A stretch of DNA of 64,000 nt from MH13 sp040219355 (lineage in GTDB: Bacteria; Pseudomonadota; Alphaproteobacteria; Rhizobiales; MH13): NCBI GenBank assembly GCA_040219355.1, contig JAVJSN010000014.1, positions 124,001 through 188,000 on the forward strand. The letters are read 5' to 3'. The translations under genes were made by a program, and so were the position numbers. A model generated the notes under the pieces. The model had not been told where the DNA came from. It was given only the letters and a program-made list of their open reading frames with translations, and ran no database searches. Of this stretch, positions 57,918 to 64,000 are shown in pieces. Within the stretch, counting starts at the first letter, position 1. Each line of letters opens with the position of its first letter.

Positions 57918-58547
57918 ATGATCAACGACCTGCTCTCGCGTAATGCCGATTGGTCGGCCATGCGTCATCAACAAGACCCTGCCTATTTCGCCCGACTGGC
58001 TGAGCAACAGGCGCCAGAATATTTTTGGATCGGCTGCTCTGATAGCCGTGTGCCTGCCAATGTCGTTGCTGGGCTCGACCCTGGTGAGGTGTTCGTTCAC
58101 CGCAATGTTGCCAACGTTGTCCACGCCTCCGACATGAACTTACTCAGCGCGCTAGAATACGCTGTCGATGCGCTCAAAGTGCGAGAGATCATCGTTTGTG
58201 GCCATTATGGCTGTGGCGGCGTTAAAGCCGCAACCGAAAGCCTGCCGCATGGTCTCGCCGATCACTGGCTGGAGCCAATCAGGCGATTGGCCCGCGCTTA
58301 TGCGCTGGACCTTTCCCAGGCTGTTTCTCTTGAGGAGAAGCAAAATAAGCTCGCCGAACTCAATGTCATTGAAGGCGTATTGCGCGTCTCAGAGACCCCG
58401 ATTTTGCAGCGAGCTTGGCAACGCGGCGATGAGATTTCCGTCCACGGTCTGATTTACGGGCTTAGCGATGGTCGGCTACGCAACCTCAATTGCACCGTTG
58501 GTGCAGGACATCTTGATCAACCATCAACAGCACAGGCCACACCATGA
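57918..58547 (+). CDS. can: beta-class carbonic anhydrase
   Basis: A 209-residue enzyme interconverting CO2 and bicarbonate. Zinc ligands are Cys in WIGCSDSRVPAN (with the Asp-Arg dyad), and His and Cys in ICGHYGCGGVKAA. The VFVHRNVANVV strand is typical. The start lies one base after the hemerythrin-like stop, and the end overlaps the DUF2478 gene by four bases, so it is embedded in the nar transcript. Bicarbonate or pH control during denitrification is a possible reason. Confidence 0.93.
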   Translation: MINDLLSRNADWSAMRHQQDPAYFARLAEQQAPEYFWIGCSDSRVPANVVAGLDPGEVFVHRNVANVVHASDMNLLSALEYAVDALKVREIIVCGHYGCGGVKAATESLPHGLADHWLEPIRRLARAYALDLSQAVSLEEKQNKLAELNVIEGVLRVSETPILQRAWQRGDEISVHGLIYGLSDGRLRNLNCTVGAGHLDQPSTAQATP

Positions 58548-59074
58548 AAATAGCGTACACAATGATGCCTGGGCGAGGAGATATGGATCGGCTCCTTTCC
58601 ACCTTGGCCAGCGATCTTATCGCCGATGGATTGCGGGTGTGTGGTGTGGTCCAGTCCAATCAGGAACGCCCTGGCGATCATCCATGCGACATGGATATCA
58701 AGGTTTTGCCAGACGGCGTTGAGCTTCGCATTTCGCAGACTCTGGGCAAGGGATCACGTGGCTGCCGCCTTGATCCTTCCGTGTTGGAACGGGCGGCCGT
58801 GGACGTTGAACGTAATCTTGAGGCGGGCGCTGACATCCTGCTGATCAACAAATACGGTAAGCATGAAGCGCAAGGGCGCGGACTGGCAACGGCTATCGCC
58901 ATGGCTGTGGAGCGCGACATACCGGTCATTTGCGGGCTCAACGAGCTCAATGTGGAGGCGTTCAACGTATTCACCGCCTCACAAGCAATTCAACTTAAAC
59001 CCAATCTGGATGAGCTTGTCAGCTGGACCAAGGCTAGTTTCGCCGCGTCAGGTTACAATGAACGCGTGGCATAG
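58544..59074 (+). CDS. DUF2478 protein, molybdenum-related NTPase-like
   Basis: A 176-residue protein of the DUF2478 family. It has an N-terminal YTMMPGRGDMDRLLSTLA segment in place of a P-loop, GLRVCGVVQSN, ISQTLGKGSRGCRLDPSVLE, and a conserved ADILLINKYGKHEAQGRGLATAIAMAVERDIPVI block. It is found with molybdate transport or Mo-enzyme genes, so a role in molybdenum cofactor supply to NarG is likely. The exact function is not known. It is the last gene of the nar group; a short hairpin follows directly. Confidence 0.85.
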   Translation: MKIAYTMMPGRGDMDRLLSTLASDLIADGLRVCGVVQSNQERPGDHPCDMDIKVLPDGVELRISQTLGKGSRGCRLDPSVLERAAVDVERNLEAGADILLINKYGKHEAQGRGLATAIAMAVERDIPVICGLNELNVEAFNVFTASQAIQLKPNLDELVSWTKASFAASGYNERVA

Positions 59075-59097
59075 GTCGAGGACTCGAACCCTCAACC
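59074..59097. other. hairpin after the nar group
   Basis: An 8-bp stem (GGTCGAGG with CCTCAACC, one G-T pair) with an ACTCGAAC loop. The minus strand reads GGTTCGAGTCC like a tRNA T-arm, but no tRNA body surrounds it. There is no T-tract; it may be a weak terminator or a tRNA-end relic. Confidence 0.35.
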
Positions 59098-59124
59098 TTG
59101 CGCTTAAGCCGTGAAGCCGAGGTC

Positions 59125-59817
59125 CTACACTGGGTCCGGCGCAAAGATTTGCGGATACATGTGCCTCATCGCTTCTTCATCAAACTCTTGTTTGAACGCG
59201 TGCTGGGTGGGCAATGCCTTGGCGCGTTGCGCAGCGGGCCGTGCATCAAGCTCTCTCATCAGCCGATCAAGGTTGGGGTACTTTTCCATAATGTTGTCGT
59301 CGGCCAACATATAGGTAAGCCGGTCGCCCCAACCCCACACAGCCATGTCGAGGATCGTATACGTATCGCCCATCATGTAGCGACCTTTGGTAAGTCGATC
59401 ATCGATGATTTGCCAGTGGCGCCGCGCCTCAAAATCATAGCGCTTGATGGCGTAGGGTATCTGTTCGGGCGCGAACTTGCGAAAGTGAACGGCCTGGCCG
59501 GAATATGGTCCAACTCCGGAGGCGATGAACATTAACCAGGAGAGCAGAGTTCCGCGTGATCCGGCTTCGTCTGGCGGGAGAAATCTGCCGGTCTTATCAG
59601 CCAAATACAATAAGATCGCATTGCTGTCGAACACCGGCGTGTCGCCATCGATGATGGCGGGAACCTTGGCGTTGGGATTTATCTGCTTGTAGGTGTCGCT
59701 GTGCTGTTGGCCGCGTTTGGAATCGATGGGGATTGGTTCGTAGTCCAACCCGCTTTCTTCAAGGAACAGAGCAACCTTCATTGGGTTGGGCGCTGCGTTA
59801 TAGAAGAACTTGATCAT
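59125..59817 (-). CDS. glutathione S-transferase
   Basis: A 230-residue GST. The N-terminal thioredoxin-like domain has APNPMKVALFLEESGLDYE, the cis-Pro NPNAKVPAI and the glutathione-contact DSNAILLYLADKTG. The helical C-terminal domain has the N-capping motif YTILDMAVWGWGDRL. It resembles Ure2p-like/Nu-class enzymes with disulphide-reductase activity. The ATG at 59817 follows TTAGGAATAGGA; the longer frame to 59868 is rejected. It is a single gene, divergent from the deacetylase. Confidence 0.88.
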   Translation of the reverse strand: MIKFFYNAAPNPMKVALFLEESGLDYEPIPIDSKRGQQHSDTYKQINPNAKVPAIIDGDTPVFDSNAILLYLADKTGRFLPPDEAGSRGTLLSWLMFIASGVGPYSGQAVHFRKFAPEQIPYAIKRYDFEARRHWQIIDDRLTKGRYMMGDTYTILDMAVWGWGDRLTYMLADDNIMEKYPNLDRLMRELDARPAAQRAKALPTQHAFKQEFDEEAMRHMYPQIFAPDPV

Positions 59818-59929
59818 TCCTATTCCTAACATGTGCGATATCGTAACACTTGTGCGCATGTTGAACATGGGCGACCTTGGCTGGCAAGCGCATCGCGAAA
59901 CACATCAGCAATGACGAGGCCAAACCGAC

Positions 59930-60829
59930 ATGAAGCCCACAATCAATCATGATAGACCCTGGGACACGGACGAGGCCACCTGGCGAGGCTTGGTCGATCA
60001 AGTGCGTGCAGGTCGGGAGTTGAGCCCGAGATCGTGGCCAGATGGTGCGCAGTGCGCCATGGCACTGTCCTTTGATTGCGACCACGAAACCTTTGAGTTG
60101 GGCATGGGAAAGGCGGCCATCGGGCGTCTTGCCTGGGGAGAGTTTGGACGTCGGCGCGGCGTGCCGCGGATCCTCAATGTGTTGGCGCGGCAGGGCGTCA
60201 AGGCCAGCTTCTTCGTGCCAGCCGTGGCTGGCTTGATTGCCCCTAGTGCACTGCAGCCGATCATCGCCGACGGACACGAAATTGGGGTCCATGGGTGGAT
60301 CCACGAGAACACCTCCAAACTCGACCGCCAGACCGAGCGCGATTTGCTTTTGCGGTCTCGCGACACGCTGGAACAGCTTACCGGAAGCACCCCCGTCGGT
60401 CATAGAGCAGCCAACTGGGATCTGAGTTCTAACACCGTCCAACTTGTAGCTGAAGCGGGCTTTTCTTACGACAGCAGCATGATGGCCGATGACAGTTGTT
60501 ATGAACTTTTGAGTGAGGGACGCGAGACCGGGCTGGTGGAAATTCCTGTCGATTGGGTACGAGATGATGCGGTCTATCTTTTGTTCAATCGCGAGCCAGC
60601 AACGCGGCCATGGACCGCGCCAACCGACGTGCTCGACATCTTCAAACGTGAGTTTGATATGGCCTTCGATGAAGGCGGCGTATGCCAACTCGTCTTCCAC
60701 CCGTTTGTGATCGGATATCGCTCCCGCATTTGGCTGTTGGAGGCGTTGATTGAACACGCGAAGTCACGTGGAAAAGTTTGGTTCCCGACCCATGCTCAAC
60801 TTGCCGACTGGGTGCGCAACCATGGGTAG
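59930..60829 (+). CDS. polysaccharide deacetylase-family amidohydrolase
   Basis: A 299-residue NodB-homology enzyme. Motif 1 is LSFDCDHET (catalytic Asp and metal Asp), motif 2 is EIGVHGWIHE (metal His residues), motif 3 GHRAANWDLS (Arg), motif 4 Asp in YDSSMMADD, and the distal His is in VFHPFVIG. It has no signal peptide, so it acts in the cytoplasm. The sequence around LSPRSWPDGAQCAMALSFDCDHE resembles PuuE-type allantoinases and related deacylases rather than chitin deacetylases. The substrate is unknown. Confidence 0.85.
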   Translation: MKPTINHDRPWDTDEATWRGLVDQVRAGRELSPRSWPDGAQCAMALSFDCDHETFELGMGKAAIGRLAWGEFGRRRGVPRILNVLARQGVKASFFVPAVAGLIAPSALQPIIADGHEIGVHGWIHENTSKLDRQTERDLLLRSRDTLEQLTGSTPVGHRAANWDLSSNTVQLVAEAGFSYDSSMMADDSCYELLSEGRETGLVEIPVDWVRDDAVYLLFNREPATRPWTAPTDVLDIFKREFDMAFDEGGVCQLVFHPFVIGYRSRIWLLEALIEHAKSRGKVWFPTHAQLADWVRNHG

Positions 60830-60960
60830 CAACTAGCATCATTGCTCCTTTTGTTCGCAATACGCACAAAAATTTACCTTGCGCACAATCGTTAAGTGTT
60901 CCATCTTAGGTAGTTGTACGCAGGCTTTCCTCTGCGGCTGTCTGGGTTGGGAGGCTAGCT

Positions 60961-61488
60961 TTGAGATTGTTTGTTGCGGCCGTGGATCGCGTAAATGCTT
61001 TGGCAACGGCGCTCGTGGCGGCGTTGCTCGCCATAGTTGCTCTGGCCGTCATGGGCCAAGTGACTGTGCGGTTCGTGCTCACGGCCTTTGGCATTAACAT
61101 CTCTGCCCCGTGGACCGAGGAGATCGCACGCTACACGCTAATCTGGATGGTGTTTTTGGGCGCAGCCATCGGTGTGCGCCATGCCCGCATGATCGCGCTG
61201 GAGTTCGGTATTCGCAAATTGCCCAAAGGCATCGGCGTGCCAATTCGCTATGCCGTGATGATCATGAGCATGGCCTTCTTCGGCCTGCTCTTTTGGGTCG
61301 GCATGGACTTCTTGGAACTTGGACGCTCCGAGCGTAGCCCCGTGCTCGGCATCACCCGCGACTATGTCTACTGGGCAATGCCCGTCGGCATGGTGCTGAT
61401 GATCTTGAATTCACTGGCATTGATCGCCGAAAACCTCCTCGAGGGACGCGATATCCGCTTTGCCTCCGATTTTGCGCCGGAGGACTAA
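60961..61488 (+). CDS. TRAP transporter small permease (DctQ)
   Basis: A 175-residue four-helix membrane protein of the TRAP DctQ family (VALAALLAIVALAVMGQVTVRFVL-like first helices, APWTEEIARYTLIWMVFLGAAIGVRHARMIAL as the family signature). It scaffolds the large permease. The start is a TTG at 60961 after GGGAGGC; there is no in-frame ATG that preserves the first helix. It is the first gene of a three-gene unit. The next gene starts three bases after its stop. Confidence 0.9.
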   Translation: MRLFVAAVDRVNALATALVAALLAIVALAVMGQVTVRFVLTAFGINISAPWTEEIARYTLIWMVFLGAAIGVRHARMIALEFGIRKLPKGIGVPIRYAVMIMSMAFFGLLFWVGMDFLELGRSERSPVLGITRDYVYWAMPVGMVLMILNSLALIAENLLEGRDIRFASDFAPED

Positions 61489-61491
61489 GCC

Positions 61492-62763
61492 ATGGTCATG
61501 CTCGTTGTCGTTCTTCTGGTGCTCTTTGTGGCCAGCGTTCCCATCGCGATGGCGCTCGGCATGGCCGCGATTCCAACGCTCATGGATCGCGGCATCCCGT
61601 TTATCGCCATTCCGCAGGTCATTTTTGAAGCGCTTGATAGTTTCGCGCTCATGGCCCTACCGCTCTACATCCTTGCTGGCAAACTTATGCAGCATGGCGG
61701 TATTGCCGGTCGGTTGGTGAATTTCGCAAAGGCGCTGGTCAGCTGGGTGAGGGGCGGTCTGGCGGCGGCCGTCGTCATGACATCCATGCTCTTTGCCACC
61801 ATCTCTGGTTCTTCGGCAGCAACCGCGGCGGCCATCGGTTCGATGCTGATCCCAGAAATGGAGAAGCAGAAATATCCGCGCCCCTTCAGCGCAGCCGTCA
61901 CCGCATCCTCCGGTGAGTTGGGTGTGATTATACCACCGTCTGTCGCCATGGTGATCTATGGCGTCATCACCGGCGTTTCGATCACCGACCTGTTCATTGC
62001 TGGCTTTCTGCCTGGTTTGATGATCGCCGTTTCACTTATGACCACCGCCATCCTCATTGCCTGGATAATGGGTTATGGTGAACGTCAGCCGTTCAGCCTT
62101 GGTCCGTGGGCGCGCGGTGTCGGCTATGCTCTTTGGCGTGCTTCGCTCTCGCTGTTCATGCCAGTGATCATTCTGGGCGGCATATTTGGCGGTATCTTTA
62201 CCGCCACTGAGGCCGCTGTTGTTGCCGTGTTCTACGCGCTTTTCTTGAGCCTGGTTGTTTATCGCGAGATCAGTCTGCGCGACCTGCCGCGCATCTTTGC
62301 AAGCGCCGCCATCACCTCATCGGTGGTGATGATTATTGTTGCCTTCGCCGCCATGTTTGCCTTCGGCTTGCACCTGCTGCGTGCGCCGCAACAGCTCGGC
62401 AATCTGCTGACCACGATCACCGAAAACCCCATCCTATTTCTGCTGCTCGTAAACCTCTTCCTGCTCATCGTTGGTATGTTCATGGAGACGTTCGCGGCTA
62501 TTGTTATCCTTGGCCCGATCCTTTCACCGATTGCGGCAAGCTACGGCATCGATCCGGTTCATTTCGGCCTGATTATGATCGTCAACCTGGCCGTCGGCAT
62601 GGTGACGCCGCCGGTCGGTGTCAATCTGTTCATCGCCTGCGGAATAGCGCGCATCAGCATGGAGCAACTGATGCGTCCGTTGGCGATCTTCCTGGGTGTG
62701 CTCATCATTAACCTGATGATCATCACCTACGTGCCGAGCATCTCGCTCGCACTGCTCCGCTAA
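61492..62763 (+). CDS. TRAP transporter large permease (DctM)
   Basis: A 423-residue protein with about twelve helices. It has the DctM signature ALPLYILAGKLMQHGGIAGRL, SMLFATISGSSAATAAAIGSMLIPEM, the hairpin loop GELGVIIPPSVAMVIYG, and the second pseudo-repeat FGGIFTATEAAVVAVFYALF. It catalyses sodium-driven import of the organic acid captured by the binding protein. It lies between the small permease and dctP genes. Confidence 0.95.
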   Translation: MVMLVVVLLVLFVASVPIAMALGMAAIPTLMDRGIPFIAIPQVIFEALDSFALMALPLYILAGKLMQHGGIAGRLVNFAKALVSWVRGGLAAAVVMTSMLFATISGSSAATAAAIGSMLIPEMEKQKYPRPFSAAVTASSGELGVIIPPSVAMVIYGVITGVSITDLFIAGFLPGLMIAVSLMTTAILIAWIMGYGERQPFSLGPWARGVGYALWRASLSLFMPVIILGGIFGGIFTATEAAVVAVFYALFLSLVVYREISLRDLPRIFASAAITSSVVMIIVAFAAMFAFGLHLLRAPQQLGNLLTTITENPILFLLLVNLFLLIVGMFMETFAAIVILGPILSPIAASYGIDPVHFGLIMIVNLAVGMVTPPVGVNLFIACGIARISMEQLMRPLAIFLGVLIINLMIITYVPSISLALLR

Positions 62764-62788
62764 AACCAAAACTGGGAGTATCGACCGC

Positions 62789-63778
62789 ATGACCATCAAA
62801 ACGACCCTCATAGGGGCCGCCGTCGCCTTTGCTTGCACCACGGGTGCTGCGCAGGCGCAAACCTACACCATGACGCTAGCCCATGTGCTCAGCGACTCAA
62901 GCCCCTATCAAGTAATCCTGGAAGAATTCAAAAGCCTGATCGAAGAGCGTTCCGGCGGCGATATCGCGGTGGAAATCCAATGCTGCGGCCAGGCAGGTAA
63001 CGAAACCCGCGCCATTCAATCCATGCGCACAGGCATTCTGACCGGCGGCTTTGTCGGCGGCTCGACGCTGGAAAACGTTGTGCCGGCCTATCGCGTGCTG
63101 TCACTGCCTTATCTTTTTGAAGACAAGGCGCAGGCCTACGAAATCCTGCAAAGCGAGATGGGTCGCGAAATGCTCGACCTGCTTGGTGAGTTCGACATGT
63201 ACGGCCTAGGCTTCGGCTCGATCTATGAGCGCTCAGTGGCGGCCAAAGAACCAGCACGCGTCGAAACCATCGAAGACATGCAGGGGCTGAAAATCCGCGT
63301 CCTACCGACCCCTGGCTTCGTGGAAGCCTACAATGCGATGGGCACACAACCGACACCCATGTCCTATGGTGAGCTGTTCATGGCGATCCAGAACAATGTC
63401 GTTGACGCGCTGGAGATTTCGCCCGACGCCATCGTCGCGGATGGCTTTTATGAGACGGTCAACAGCTACACGATGACCCGCGCGCACCAGTCGACGACGG
63501 TGTTCGTGCTGTCAGAGAGCTGGTGGGCTGGCTTGCCTGCTGATGTTCAGGCGATGATCCAGACGGCTGCCGATGATGCCATTGCTGTTGGTATTGAAGC
63601 CCATGATCGCTTGGCTGACGAAGGATTGGAAACGGCCCGCGCAGCTGGCGTTGAAATCATCGAGCCAGACCTTGGTCCGTTCATGGAAGCGGCGCGTCAG
63701 AGCTGGGATGTTATCCTCGCCGATCAGCCAGAAGCAACCGAGTTCAAGGACCGCTTCGAAGCCTTTATGGCGCAGTAA
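62789..63778 (+). CDS. TRAP transporter solute-binding protein (DctP)
   Basis: A 329-residue periplasmic protein with a signal peptide (MTIKTTLIGAAVAFACTTGAAQAQ). The mature part has TMTLAHVLSDSSPYQVILEEFKSLIEERSGGDIAVEI, and the conserved Arg in LKIRVLPTPGFVEAYNAMGTQPTPMSYGELFMAIQNNVVDALE that pairs with the solute carboxylate. The substrate is therefore probably a C4 or sugar acid. It ends at a strong terminator shared with the convergent glycosidase gene. Confidence 0.95.
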   Translation: MTIKTTLIGAAVAFACTTGAAQAQTYTMTLAHVLSDSSPYQVILEEFKSLIEERSGGDIAVEIQCCGQAGNETRAIQSMRTGILTGGFVGGSTLENVVPAYRVLSLPYLFEDKAQAYEILQSEMGREMLDLLGEFDMYGLGFGSIYERSVAAKEPARVETIEDMQGLKIRVLPTPGFVEAYNAMGTQPTPMSYGELFMAIQNNVVDALEISPDAIVADGFYETVNSYTMTRAHQSTTVFVLSESWWAGLPADVQAMIQTAADDAIAVGIEAHDRLADEGLETARAAGVEIIEPDLGPFMEAARQSWDVILADQPEATEFKDRFEAFMAQ

Positions 63779-63799
63779 CTCGAAGCGTCAAAAACTTGG

Positions 63800-63828
63800 A
63801 AAGGGCGGTCCAAAGGGCCGCCCTTTTT
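63800..63828. terminator. terminator after dctP
   Basis: A 9-bp stem (AAAGGGCGG with CCGCCCTTT) followed by further T. A-rich sequence on its left makes it usable from the minus strand too. Confidence 0.85.
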
Positions 63829-63843
63829 CGTGCTCAGCTTTGT

Positions 63844-63999
63844 TTAGATCAAGCCAACATTGCTGCCAGCCCGTTTAAAAACGGGGATATGTTCGAGCGG
63901 TGCATCGACGGAGAGGGTTTGGCCACCGTGATAGTGTGTGCCTGACCAAGCGTCTTCCCAGTCGGTGCCCATGGGCAAGTAAACCTCACGACTCGTCCT
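63844..63999 (-). CDS. glycoside hydrolase family 31, C-terminal end (partial)
   Basis: The frame is open from the window edge to a TAA at 63844-63846. Its 51 residues (REVYLPMGTDWEDAWSGTHY, GGQTLSVDAPLEHIPVFKRAGSNV) match the C-terminal beta-sandwich start of GH31 alpha-glucosidases and alpha-xylosidases, where YLP-G-W-D-W-G is followed by G-Q-V-APL-IP-F-RAG. The rest of the gene lies beyond the window. The short remaining tail (GLI) suggests a form without the usual extra C-terminal domain. Confidence 0.8.
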   Translation of the reverse strand, partial: RTSREVYLPMGTDWEDAWSGTHYHGGQTLSVDAPLEHIPVFKRAGSNVGLI

Positions 64000-64000
64000 T

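Noticed and set aside
1..64000. CRISPR arrays, rRNA and complete tRNA genes
   Set aside because: No regularly spaced repeats, rRNA-like conserved segments or cloverleaf sequences were seen on either strand.

Overview
The window looks like a chromosomal segment of an alphaproteobacterium, most likely Hyphomicrobiales. The main reason is a PhyR-NepR-EcfG general stress switch with several matches to the EcfG promoter GGAAC-N16-CGTT. Single-domain FrcA-type sugar ABC components, TRAP transporters and a respiratory nar cluster with a neighbouring Crp/Fnr regulator fit the same group. The organism appears to be a facultative nitrate respirer. No rRNA, tRNA or CRISPR array was recognised.

Layout. 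0-1.9 kb: a ParE-like toxin and decayed mobile DNA (serine recombinase remnant). 1.9-7.1 kb: a tight operon of an acetyl-CoA-synthetase-like ligase, a fused alpha/beta 2-oxoacid dehydrogenase E1, a lipoyl E2 and an acyl carrier protein, without an E3. 7.3-12.3 kb: phosphate genes (PPK2, PiT, Na/Pi symporter). 12.3-13.7 kb: a decayed IS5-family transposase, palindromes and a second remnant of the 0-2 kb element. 13.7-15.7 kb: an ATP-grasp ligase and a class-C26 glutamine-amidotransferase-like hydrolase.

15.8-34.7 kb is a stress island. It holds nepR-ecfG, phyR, an HWE histidine kinase, a single-domain response regulator, and many envelope or protective genes (DUF1328, PLD, PNPOx-like, AI-2E-type exporter, MscS, CsbD, YqjD-like, Dps, DUF2254, YihY, DUF2945, Rho-N-like, GDH, topoisomerase IB). 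I read seven perfect GGAAC-N16-CGTT sites and two one-mismatch sites, each in front of one of these transcription units. The island therefore seems to carry both the stress regulator and a large share of its regulon.

34.9-45.5 kb is a sugar-acid catabolic locus: a LacI regulator, an FrcBCA-like ABC transporter, five oxidoreductases including an L-idonate 5-dehydrogenase-like enzyme, a GlcG-like protein and a gluconolactonase-like SMP-30 enzyme. Palindromes of the form TGTTATCGATAACA lie in three control regions and are probably the LacI operators.

45.6-59.1 kb is a nitrate respiration locus: a NarR/NnrR-type regulator, narK1, narK2, narGHJI, a parvulin, a hemerythrin-like protein, a beta-carbonic anhydrase and DUF2478. 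An FNR-type box precedes narK1. 59.1-64 kb holds a GST, a polysaccharide deacetylase, a DctQMP TRAP transporter and the 3' end of a GH31 glycosidase cut by the window edge.
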